From assembly GCA_024277485.1 (NCBI GenBank), contig JAJRVA010000254.1, positions 1 through 9,779 on the forward strand: a DNA stretch of 9,779 nt. The letters run 5' to 3'. The notes under the pieces were generated by a model, which was given only the letters and a program-made list of their open reading frames with translations, was not told where the DNA came from and ran no database searches. The stretch is from Deltaproteobacteria bacterium (lineage in GTDB: Bacteria > Desulfobacterota > Desulfobulbia > Desulfobulbales > Desulfobulbaceae). Shown one piece after another: positions 1-6,366 of this stretch; within the stretch, counting starts at the first letter, position 1, and each line of letters starts with the position of its first letter. The position numbers and the translations under genes are program-made.

Positions 1-33
1 CTTTTTGCCCGGAAACAGGGCGGGGAAGACGAG

Positions 34-336
34 ATGGATGGCAGACTGGTAAATATCGGTTTCGGCAATGCCGTGAAGGTCAGCCGGATACTTGCGGTTG
101 TCAATCCGGGTTCATCGCCGATCAGGAAACTGAAGGACGAGGCCCGGAAAGAGAAAAAACTCATTGACGTGACCGAAGGTCGGCGTACGCGGGCAATCAT
201 TATTCTTGATACAGGCCACCTGGTTCTCTCCTCTGTTCAGCCGGAAACCATTAATCAGCGTTTTGCAGCCATGGCCCAGGAATTGAATAATCCCGGGCAG
301 ATGCTGGAAAAGGGCCGGGAGCTGCAGGGTGAGTAG
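34..336 (+). CDS. RemA-like DUF370 family putative DNA-binding regulator
   Basis: A 100-residue protein of the DUF370/RemA family. The N-terminal LVNIGFGN block (residues 5-12), the basic LKDEARKEKKLIDVTEGRRTR segment around residues 33-53 and the SSVQPET block near residues 66-72 are the family hallmarks. Bacillus RemA (slightly shorter) is a DNA-binding activator of biofilm matrix and osmoprotection genes. The role in Desulfobacterota is not established, so regulation is inferred from the family. The ATG at 34 is preceded by GGGGAAG and places LVNIGFGN where family members have it. The frame is open to the window edge, but upstream residues do not look like family sequence. It overlaps gmk by 8 bases, implying co-transcription. 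The usual neighbour upstream would be a yicC-type gene, which lies outside the window. Confidence 0.9.
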   Translation: MDGRLVNIGFGNAVKVSRILAVVNPGSSPIRKLKDEARKEKKLIDVTEGRRTRAIIILDTGHLVLSSVQPETINQRFAAMAQELNNPGQMLEKGRELQGE

Positions 337-937
337 GGGATTTCTGCTTGTCCTGTCCGCACCTTCGGGCGGTGGCAAAACGACCATTCTGAAAAGGATC
401 ATGGCGGACCTTCCTGGCCTGGTCTTTTCCGTATCTCATACCACAAGACCGCCGCGGCCCGGTGAGAAGGACGGACGTGACTATCATTTTGTCAGTGGTG
501 AGTCATTCTCCACCATGCGCCTGGCTGAGCCGTCCGGCTTCCTTGAATGGGCGGAGGTCCACGGAAATCTGTACGGAACCGGCAGGGCGGAGGTGGAAAG
601 GCAGCTTGAGGCGGGACTCGATGTTATCCTTGATATCGATGTTCAGGGAGCAATGCAGGTACAGCAGAATGGTGCCCCGGTGACTGTTTTTATTGTTCCC
701 CCATCCATTGAAGAGCTTGAATCCCGGCTGCGCAAGCGTGGAACGGAAAGCGCGGAAGACCTGGAAGTCCGTCTGCGAAACGCGCAAAAGGAACTCGCCT
801 TCAGCGACAGGTATGATTATCTTGTCGTGAACGATCAGCTGCCCCAGGCCGTGGAAAGTCTGCGTTCAATCATTGTGGCAGAGCGTTGCCGCCGGCACCG
901 CACTCCTGCCGGCCACCCTGTTGTCCTCGACTTTTAA
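329..937 (+). CDS. gmk: Guanylate kinase
   Basis: Catalyses ATP-dependent phosphorylation of GMP/dGMP to GDP/dGDP, in the cytoplasm. At 202 residues it is normal for bacterial Gmk. Visible motifs: P-loop SAPSGGGKTT at residues 10-19 with Lys17; GMP-binding SHTTRPPRPGE at 36-46 (Arg40, Arg43); EVHGNLYGT at 76-84; LDIDVQGA at 101-108; lid RLRKRG at 133-138; YLVVND near 164-169. The start is a GTG at 329 that overlaps the remA-like stop by 8 bases, with GGGAG just upstream. This is the only start that supplies the full N-terminal beta strand before the P-loop, and the overlap points to translational coupling. The stop at 935-937 is 22 bases before rlmB. In many proteobacteria rpoZ follows gmk; here rlmB does. 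Confidence 0.97.
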   Translation: MSRGFLLVLSAPSGGGKTTILKRIMADLPGLVFSVSHTTRPPRPGEKDGRDYHFVSGESFSTMRLAEPSGFLEWAEVHGNLYGTGRAEVERQLEAGLDVILDIDVQGAMQVQQNGAPVTVFIVPPSIEELESRLRKRGTESAEDLEVRLRNAQKELAFSDRYDYLVVNDQLPQAVESLRSIIVAERCRRHRTPAGHPVVLDF

Positions 938-959
938 GCTTTTTTGACGTAACTCCTTC

Positions 960-1766
960 ATGCCAGGAAAACACGTCAGACAAAAGACTCCCGGCCCTGC
1001 GGCAGACAGGCATGACGGCGGTTCTGCACCGGGTCTGCTGTGGGGATTAAACGCAGTCCATGAAGCACTGGTCCAGACTCCCCGCAGGATTCATGAAGTC
1101 CTCATCCTGAAAGGAAAAGCAGGCCCCAGATATCAGGAAATAATTGACGCTGCACGTTCAGCGGGCATCAGACTCAGGTTTGTTGAGTCAAAAAGGTTCG
1201 GTGTTCCGGCAGGTATAAAGCACCAGGGTGTCGTTGCACGCCAGTCCGAGGTTTCCCTGCTTGCACTTGATGAGTTGATTGACAGAATAAACAGTTCGCC
1301 GGAAGAGGGGAAAGGACGCATATTAGTCATAGATTCAATCCAGGACCCTCACAACCTGGGAGCAGTTTTACGTTCAGCACTGGCAGCAGGTTTTACCTCC
1401 GTCATCCTGACCAGAGAACGAAGCGCACCTTTTTCCGGGACAGTGTCCGCCACATCTGCGGGTGCTGTCCATCAGTTACGGATCTGCCGGGTGGTCAATC
1501 TTGCAGAGACACTGAAAAATCTCAAGAAAAAAGGATTCTGGATCTTCGGGGCGGTTACGGACAGCAGGGCGGAGTCAATATATACCGCAGATTTTTCAGG
1601 ATCTCTCTGCCTCGTCATCGGCGGTGAGGGCAAGGGAATCCGCCCTCTGGTCCGGAAACAGTGTGATCAGCTTGTTACCATTCCCCTCCAGGGAGACTTT
1701 GACTCCCTCAATGTCTCTGTTGCGGCGGCAGTTATCATGTTTGAGATAGTTCGCCGGCAGGGTTAA
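960..1766 (+). CDS. rlmB: 23S rRNA (guanosine-2'-O-)methyltransferase RlmB, TrmH/SpoU family
   Basis: A SAM-dependent ribose methyltransferase; RlmB modifies a guanosine in the peptidyl-transferase region of 23S rRNA. The 268 residues comprise a basic, Pro-rich N-terminal tail (1-25), a SpoU substrate-binding domain (about 26-105, with GLNAVHEAL at 29-37 and KHQGVVA at 87-93) and the knotted SPOUT domain. The three SPOUT motifs are clear: DPHNLGAVLRSA (129-140, with Asn132 and Arg138), VIGGEGKGI (219-227, with Glu223) and IPLQGDFDSLNVSVAAA (241-257). The ATG at 960 is the first start after an in-frame stop at 945-947, although no good Shine-Dalgarno precedes it. Translation may depend on coupling to gmk, 22 bases upstream. 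RlmB rather than TrmH is chosen from the SATSAGA and SLNVSVAA signatures; another SpoU target cannot be excluded. Confidence 0.93.
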   Translation: MPGKHVRQKTPGPAADRHDGGSAPGLLWGLNAVHEALVQTPRRIHEVLILKGKAGPRYQEIIDAARSAGIRLRFVESKRFGVPAGIKHQGVVARQSEVSLLALDELIDRINSSPEEGKGRILVIDSIQDPHNLGAVLRSALAAGFTSVILTRERSAPFSGTVSATSAGAVHQLRICRVVNLAETLKNLKKKGFWIFGAVTDSRAESIYTADFSGSLCLVIGGEGKGIRPLVRKQCDQLVTIPLQGDFDSLNVSVAAAVIMFEIVRRQG

Positions 1767-1773
1767 TCCCTGC
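1757..1773 (+). terminator. Hairpin over the rlmB stop, possible weak terminator
   Basis: A perfect 6-bp stem (GCAGGG 1757-1762, CCCTGC 1768-1773) with a 5-base loop containing the rlmB TAA. The only T run (1784-1788) begins about ten bases after the stem, so it is not a textbook intrinsic terminator. It could protect the 3' end or mark the end of the operon. Confidence 0.3.
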
Positions 1774-1825
1774 ATCTCACACCTTTTTCTTCTCTCACTT
1801 CCTCTGATACAGGCATTCTGTGTAT

Positions 1826-1907
1826 TGTACCATTGCTCATGGGAACAGCAGAATCAGGCAACTTGCTGCACTACACAGTGGTACATACGGTCGCCTCATC
1901 AAGTTGC
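1826..1907. other. Interleaved inverted repeats, possible RNA pseudoknot
   Basis: Two perfect inverted repeats cross each other: TGTACCA (1826-1832) with TGGTACA (1879-1885), and GCAACTTG (1858-1865) with CAAGTTGC (1900-1907). The second left arm lies inside the first loop and its right arm outside, the topology of an H-type pseudoknot. A further alternative pairing, TTGCAG (about 1904-1909) with CTGCAA (about 1937-1942), would compete with the second stem. No promoter was found directly upstream, so transcription is unproven; it could also be chance. Confidence 0.25.
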
Positions 1908-1968
1908 AGGTCTTTCAAGTCAACAAGTATTGTTACTGCAAGAGAAACACAAAAAAAACCGCATGAAC

Positions 1969-1998
1969 TTGACAATGAGTCGTGGGAAAATATATAAA
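1969..1998 (+). promoter_or_regulatory. Sigma70-like promoter ahead of the two-CW gene
   Basis: A perfect -35 TTGACA (1969-1974) is followed by overlapping -10 candidates: TATATA at 1991-1996 (16-bp spacer) and TATAAA at 1993-1998 (18-bp spacer). It sits in an AT-rich stretch outside any convincing gene. Initiation near 2005 would give a leader of about 220 bases before the two-CW gene. Confidence 0.55.
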
Positions 1999-2070
1999 AG
2001 AATAGAGGCTTTTCATATCAACAGGGATGATTACCTTTTTGTACAGTCAAAAAGGAAAGTTGCAACTATA

Positions 2071-2105
2071 ACTAACTGGTATCTCTGGTAGAGGATGCAG
2101 TTGGT
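2071..2105 (+). other. Stable hairpin in the leader of the two-CW gene
   Basis: ACTAACTG (2071-2078) pairs with CAGTTGGT (2098-2105) over 8 bp with one T-G wobble. After a 3x3 internal loop, TCTCT-type pairing continues (CTCT 2083-2086 with AGAG 2090-2093, plus one wobble) to a GGT triloop. No T run follows, so it is not a terminator. It lies 65-100 bases downstream of the predicted transcription start and could be a regulatory leader structure. It does not match any riboswitch class I recognise. Confidence 0.35.
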
Positions 2106-2223
2106 AAAAACTATCTTGGAGGTGAATAAGGGCAATTAAGAGGCAGTTATTTTTGTAAAGACGGTTTTTCCGTCCCTGGTACCAGATCTATTCAATCATG
2201 TATCTTTATGAGAGGGGGTTTCA

Positions 2224-2424
2224 ATGGGTACGACAATGAAGTGCTGGGAATATCAGAAATGCGGCAAGGAAGAAGAATGTCCGGCTTATCCCAATTTTGG
2301 CGGGACCTGCTTCAGTGTAACCGGAACATACTGCCGGGGCGAAATACAGGGGGCGTATGGCGAAAAAATTAAATTCTGCCGCGCAGATTGTGATTTTTAC
2401 AGAGAAGTCGTACTGTCGTCATAA
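2224..2424 (+). CDS. Small two-CW domain Cys-rich protein
   Basis: A 66-residue protein with seven cysteines (7, 13, 19, 29, 37, 52, 56). It begins with the KCWEYQKCG block and has CPAYPN (19-24), GTYC (34-37), GEIQG (39-43) and a closing CRADCDFYREV (52-62), which together match the two-CW family common in anaerobic Desulfobacterota and archaea. The cysteines suggest metal or Fe-S binding or a redox/thiol role, but the function is unknown. There is no signal peptide or membrane segment, so it is probably cytoplasmic. The second CW of the family is CF here (Cys29-Phe30). The ATG at 2224 follows GAGAGGGGG, a strong ribosome-binding site. It stands alone behind a long intergenic region and is probably transcribed from the promoter at 1969-1998. 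It is convergent with the S1-domain gene. Confidence 0.85.
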   Translation: MGTTMKCWEYQKCGKEEECPAYPNFGGTCFSVTGTYCRGEIQGAYGEKIKFCRADCDFYREVVLSS

Positions 2425-2431
2425 AACAGTA

Positions 2432-2476
2432 TCATTGCATAGGGAGCAGCCTGGAAGACTTTTTGCTCTGCGATGA
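2432..2476. terminator. Convergent-gene hairpin, possible bidirectional terminator
   Basis: TCATTGCA (2432-2439) pairs with TGCGATGA (2469-2476) with one wobble, and GAGCA (2444-2448) pairs with TGCTC (2464-2468). A 4-base bulge separates them and the loop is 15 bases. It lies between the converging ends of the two-CW and S1 genes. Neither side has a long T tract; the minus strand reads TACTGTTTT after the stem, so it may serve the five-gene minus-strand run best. Confidence 0.4.
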
Positions 2477-2498
2477 AAACAGAGGCCCCGCCCGGTGC

Positions 2499-3662
2499 TT
2501 ATTTTTTTTCAGCCAGCCTGGCACTGAGGATATCTCCCAGGGTGCCAAGTGATTTCGGCGGACCCTGCCCGGCTTTTTCCGGGATGCTTTCCTGCACAGT
2601 ATAATCACCGGCAGTGCTGTCCTCAGGTATCAGGGAGATTCTTTTTTTCTCCGTGGCCACGGTATCGATACGTATGGTAATTTTCTGGCCGGCTTCCAGG
2701 ACCTCGCGGGGATGATTGATCCTGCGGCCTGCTCCGAGTTTGGAAATGTGCAGCAGGCCGTCAATGCCCGGCTCAAGGGTCACAAAAGCACCAAACGTCG
2801 ACAGGCGGGATACCCGGCCCTGGTGTATTGACCCTGCCGTGTATTTGTCTGCCGCCGTGTCCCATGGATTTTCAAGGGTTTCCCTGAGGCTGAGTGCAAT
2901 GCGGTCACTGTCCCAGTCCAGCTTCCGGATGATAACTTCCACCTGCTGTCCGCGAGTGAGAACATCGTCAACCCGGTCCACCTGCCCCCAGGCAAGTTCA
3001 GATATGGGGATCAGCCCGTCGACGCCGCCGATATCAACAAACGCACCGAAATCGCGAAGGGAGGTAACCGTACCGTTGACCCGGTCTCCCTCCTGCAGTC
3101 TTTTCACAAGCTGTTCCTTTTGTCTTTCCCGCTCTTCCTCGATAAGCGCCCGGGTGGAAACAATAATGTTTTTTCCATGGCTTGAGAATTCAATGATTTT
3201 GAATTGAAACGTTTTTTCCAGAAAGTCTTCCGGATTTTCAACCCGCCGGATATCCATCTGTGAATAAGGACAGAATGCCCGCTGGCCGGCAACGAATACT
3301 TCAAAGCCGCCTTTGATCTCCCCTGCCACACGGCCTTCCACAGGTATGCCGGAGGCAAAGGCATCCTCCAGCTCCGCCAGGCTGGTGCGGCCGGAACCGA
3401 GCCGGGTGGTGAATACCATATTACCGCCGCGGGTCGAGAGGAAAAAAACCTCGACAGTGTCCCCTGCCTTGATATCAATCTCTCCATCCTCATTCTTCAG
3501 TTCCGCGGCATCAAGGACACCTTCGCTCTTGCTGCCGATATCAAGGAAGACGTTTTCTCCGCTCACGCCGCCAACGGTGGCATCTACCCTGTCGCCGGGT
3601 TTGAGTTTCGGGGCGGAAATTTTCTTCTCATCAAAGAGGTCTGCAAATCGTTCATCACTCAT
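2499..3662 (-). CDS. S1 RNA-binding domain protein with four S1 repeats (RpsA-like)
   Basis: A 387-residue protein with four OB-fold S1 domains at about residues 22-87, 105-172, 190-260 and 275-345, then a low-complexity tail of about 40 residues. Domains 3 and 4 are most typical (SLRDFGAFVDIGGVDGLIPISEL at about 201-223 and STFGAFVTL..GIDGLLHIS at about 288-307); domain 2 is divergent (GGFEVFVAGQRAFCPYSQ). S1 repeats bind single-stranded RNA, so a role in translation or RNA turnover is inferred. Canonical proteobacterial ribosomal S1 has six domains and is about 550-580 residues. This is therefore probably an accessory paralogue rather than the ribosomal protein, although some phyla use four-domain S1. 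The ATG at 3660-3662 has AGGA upstream. It is the last gene of the minus-strand run, 26 bases after the radical SAM gene. Confidence 0.88.
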   Translation of the reverse strand: MSDERFADLFDEKKISAPKLKPGDRVDATVGGVSGENVFLDIGSKSEGVLDAAELKNEDGEIDIKAGDTVEVFFLSTRGGNMVFTTRLGSGRTSLAELEDAFASGIPVEGRVAGEIKGGFEVFVAGQRAFCPYSQMDIRRVENPEDFLEKTFQFKIIEFSSHGKNIIVSTRALIEEERERQKEQLVKRLQEGDRVNGTVTSLRDFGAFVDIGGVDGLIPISELAWGQVDRVDDVLTRGQQVEVIIRKLDWDSDRIALSLRETLENPWDTAADKYTAGSIHQGRVSRLSTFGAFVTLEPGIDGLLHISKLGAGRRINHPREVLEAGQKITIRIDTVATEKKRISLIPEDSTAGDYTVQESIPEKAGQGPPKSLGTLGDILSARLAEKK

Positions 3663-3688
3663 GGCTGTGTCCTGAAAAGTCGGAGTCT

Positions 3689-5485
3689 TTACTTGGCCCT
3701 GACCGCAAGAGCCAGGCAGGTATCCTTGTCTCTATAGAGGAGACGTTTTCGTTCGAGATCTGTCAGAAAATTCGTCAGCTGCTTCTCTGTAATCGAGTTG
3801 AATTCCCTGAGCAATGTTTTTATTGGTACCGGCCTGCAACAGGAAAGGTATATTTTTTGCGATAGACCATGCAGACGGTGATGCAGGGTCTCATGTTCCG
3901 GGCGCTCCTGCCTGATAAGGATGAAACCATTTCCCCGGCGACAGCTGAGTGGAGTCTGCCCGGAATCTCGACGTGCATGAAAGTCGCGCCAGAGCCGGAT
4001 TTTTTCCCTGACCGGTTTCCATATCCTGCGCTGGACGATTCTGTCTCCACGAAAAGAGTGTATGAGCATCTCAAGGTCTGGTAAAAGGTGCTCCGGGTAG
4101 AGCTGCCGGTTACAGGGGTGGTGGACAACAGCTTTCAGGCCGAACTGTTTCGGGTCGTTCCAGACCGGACTTCCATGGCCTAAAAAGAATCCAGCTCCCT
4201 TGAGAGGGCGGTAAGGAAGAACAAGGTCGAGGACATGAAGGGTTTCCTCAACCTCCTTTTCTGTGCTGCCTGGAAACTCAAGAATCAGGTTGCCGTCAAG
4301 TTTGATTCCCGCCTCTACGGCATATTTCATGGCCGCAACATTATCCATTACGGTAACGCCTTTGTGCATGCGCTTCAGCAGTGAATCTGAAAAGGATTCA
4401 ATGCCCACCTGGACAGTGCTGAGTCCACCCTCTCTGTACAGAATATACTTGTCAGGGTTGTTGAGTGTTCGTATCTCGCCGAAAAATCGGAGTTCTCTGT
4501 TCATTTTTCTGGTGGCGGCAAAGAACCGGTCCGCTTCTTTCGGCGGCAAAGAGTTGTCGGTAAAGGCAAAATCGAGACAGCGGTATTTAGCAACAAGCCG
4601 TTCCACTTCCTGCAGAACACGGGTATTGCTTTTGTTGCGATAACCGCACCACTGCAGGTTCAGATTGCAGAAGGTGCACTTGTTCCACCAGCATCCCCTG
4701 GAAAATTCGAGCGGCAGCGAAGGGATAAATGGCAGCCCTGATTTTTTCAGTTCCAGAAAATAGTCATCATAGTCAGGCAGGGGCAGGGAATCCAGATCCC
4801 GGATCTCATCATTTTTTATGCACCCGGTATTTTTTTGTTCCGGCACATTTCTTCCGGTCTCCCGGTGCAGAACATTATGTCCCGGATGTCTCCTCTCCCC
4901 GGACAGGTAGCGGCACAGCCTGAGCAGCGGCTGTTCACCTTCACCGTTGATGATAAAATCGATTTCAGGAAATGCCCTGAGCAGGGAGGAGCCTATCCGG
5001 GGGGAACAGGTTGAGCCGCCGAAAACGATGGGTATCTGCGGGTGTTTTCTTTTCAACCGCCCTGCTGCCAGCAGAGCAGGAGACAGCTGACTGAAACAGA
5101 CTGTAAAACCGATAAGGGAACAGTCGCTGAAGTCGAGCTGTGCCAGCCATTTTTCCAGGTGGGCATCCAGCTGGTCTGCAAGGGTATCAAAATCAGGCAG
5201 TACGCTGCGGGTACGGCGGTCCAGGGAACGATGAAAGACCTCTCCGGCCCGGTTCCGGCGCTCAGGAAACAGCAGGCTGCAGTACAGCGCTTCACCGCAC
5301 CAGGTGTTTCCGGAAATCAGCCGGTAATTTTCCAGCCCGATCTTACGGGCCGCTTCAAGGTAAGGATGCCGGATATCAACCCGGAGAGTGTCGTCCTGTT
5401 GCTGAAGATATCCCCTGAGGGTGCTGAGCTGGATGGAAGGGCGGTTGAAAATCGCCCAGGGCATTGAGGCAAGAATGATCCGCAC
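3689..5485 (-). CDS. B12-binding-fold radical SAM protein, resembling RiPP-maturation C-methyltransferases
   Basis: A 598-residue protein in three parts. Residues 1-200 form a B12-binding-type Rossmann fold, with SMPWA..PSIQL near the start, IGFTVCFSQLSPALLA at 125-140, VFGGSTC at 154-160 and IINGEGEQPLL at 178-188, but no DxHxxG cobalt-ligand motif. Residues 255-460 form a radical SAM barrel with cluster motif RGCWWNKCTFCNLN (263-276; Cys265, Cys270, Cys273), VGIESFSDSLLKRMHKG (360-376) and LILEFPGS (400-407). The C-terminal segment (515-595) resembles the PqqD-like tail of these enzymes. The full-length pattern recalls the RiPP maturation radical SAM family typified by TIGR03975. The cluster spacing is CX4CX2C instead of CX3CX2C. 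The start is GTG at 5483-5485, chosen because it gives the conserved N-terminal strand. The gene lies 5 bases after lolA and 26 before the S1 gene. The substrate is unknown and no precursor peptide is visible nearby. Confidence 0.85.
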   Translation of the reverse strand: MRIILASMPWAIFNRPSIQLSTLRGYLQQQDDTLRVDIRHPYLEAARKIGLENYRLISGNTWCGEALYCSLLFPERRNRAGEVFHRSLDRRTRSVLPDFDTLADQLDAHLEKWLAQLDFSDCSLIGFTVCFSQLSPALLAAGRLKRKHPQIPIVFGGSTCSPRIGSSLLRAFPEIDFIINGEGEQPLLRLCRYLSGERRHPGHNVLHRETGRNVPEQKNTGCIKNDEIRDLDSLPLPDYDDYFLELKKSGLPFIPSLPLEFSRGCWWNKCTFCNLNLQWCGYRNKSNTRVLQEVERLVAKYRCLDFAFTDNSLPPKEADRFFAATRKMNRELRFFGEIRTLNNPDKYILYREGGLSTVQVGIESFSDSLLKRMHKGVTVMDNVAAMKYAVEAGIKLDGNLILEFPGSTEKEVEETLHVLDLVLPYRPLKGAGFFLGHGSPVWNDPKQFGLKAVVHHPCNRQLYPEHLLPDLEMLIHSFRGDRIVQRRIWKPVREKIRLWRDFHARRDSGQTPLSCRRGNGFILIRQERPEHETLHHRLHGLSQKIYLSCCRPVPIKTLLREFNSITEKQLTNFLTDLERKRLLYRDKDTCLALAVRAK

Positions 5486-5490
5486 TTCTT

Positions 5491-6243
5491 TTACTGGGTA
5501 ATGATCTCAGTGCCTGGCGGCACCGGAAATGAGACTATTTTCTCAATTTTTTCCCGGTCGTCTGCCTGCAGAGTGTTGATGGAAATGTTTTCAAATGTCA
5601 GTTCTGTTCTGGAGTCAAAGTGATCCTCGATGACCAGGTGCCGGATAACGTACGTGTTGTCAAACCAGATGTGAACCGCTTTGATCTGGTTGTGCGGTGT
5701 ACGTGGAACAAGTTTGATGACCCGCAGATCTTCTGTCGATGAAAAGATGAAATTACTCCCGTCCGGAAGGGCTCCAAAGTCATCCAGCAGGTCTCTTGTG
5801 CCGGCAAAAAAACCATAGGTTATGTCTGTATCCAGTTCTCTGGATGAGGTTTTAATCAGCTGTTTGTCTTTGTCCGTATAAATGATCAGAGTGGTGCCGT
5901 CGTTGATAATGATCTGTTTGTCCGGTTCTGTGTAGTTCCAGCGCATCACACTCTTTATTTCAACATCGCTGTTATCGGGTTTTTCCTCCTGGCTGCGGTT
6001 TCGCTGTTTAACAAAAACAGCATTCCCTCTGCCGTAGCGTTCCCTGTTCCCGGTCCTGGTGGTCTGGGTGAAATCAAATGCAATACTGGTCAGGCTGCCG
6101 TAAAATTCCTGGAGTTTCTCTGCCTGCTGCTGAGGTGTGTCAGGTTCCCCGGCGGCGAAAAGCTGGGATGAGAGCAGCAGGATTAAGCATGTCAGGACAA
6201 AGACGGCCCGAAAAGAGTGGGGCAGTATATATTGATGCAGCAT
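5491..6243 (-). CDS. LolA-like outer-membrane lipoprotein carrier protein
   Basis: A periplasmic lipoprotein-carrier homologue. From the ATG at 6241-6243 it has 250 residues: a signal peptide with hydrophobic core at about 13-29 and likely cleavage near LFA-AG, then the LolA fold. Family features are LQEFYGSLTSIAFDFTQT (44-61), MRWNYTEPDKQIIINDG (100-116), IYTDKDKQL (121-129), FFAGTRDLLDDF (145-156) and the closing FPVPPGTEI. LolA takes lipoproteins from LolCDE and shuttles them to the outer membrane. A polar insertion at about 81-99 separates strand G-NAVFVKQ from RWNY, where typical LolA is shorter. Earlier in-frame starts exist (ATG 6322-6324, TTG 6334-6336), but they add an amphipathic basic stretch before the signal sequence; no start has a strong ribosome-binding site. 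It follows murI and is almost contiguous with the radical SAM gene. Confidence 0.85.
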   Translation of the reverse strand: MLHQYILPHSFRAVFVLTCLILLLSSQLFAAGEPDTPQQQAEKLQEFYGSLTSIAFDFTQTTRTGNRERYGRGNAVFVKQRNRSQEEKPDNSDVEIKSVMRWNYTEPDKQIIINDGTTLIIYTDKDKQLIKTSSRELDTDITYGFFAGTRDLLDDFGALPDGSNFIFSSTEDLRVIKLVPRTPHNQIKAVHIWFDNTYVIRHLVIEDHFDSRTELTFENISINTLQADDREKIEKIVSFPVPPGTEIITQ

Positions 6244-6366
6244 GATGTGTGTCAGGTACCTTTTGAGCCGGGATAGAGTTTTTTTCAGCAGTTGAGTCAG
6301 GAATGCATGCAGCAACGCTACCATTGTACCCTGCAAGGCGCAAGGGGGAAATGCAGGCTGAAAAAA

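Noticed and set aside
1825..2091. 88-codon plus-strand frame (TTG start), including a 42-codon version from ATG 1963
   Set aside because: No ribosome-binding site, unusual composition unlike neighbouring genes, no recognisable family; it spans the promoter and inverted repeats.
2176..2185. Palindrome CTGGTACCAG as an operator
   Set aside because: A 10-bp palindrome is expected several times in a window of this length; kept only as part of the leader description.
1767..2223. tRNA or known riboswitch in the rlmB to two-CW gap
   Set aside because: No cloverleaf, no T-loop GTTCRA sequence and no class-specific core that I can recognise.
2716..3207. 163-codon plus-strand frame opposite the S1 gene
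   Set aside because: Antisense shadow of a clearly conserved four-S1-domain protein; Ser/Arg-rich translation typical of a shadow.
6330..6357. CCTGCA/TGCAGG inverted repeat after murI as a terminator
   Set aside because: 16-base loop, 6-bp stem and no T run on the minus strand.
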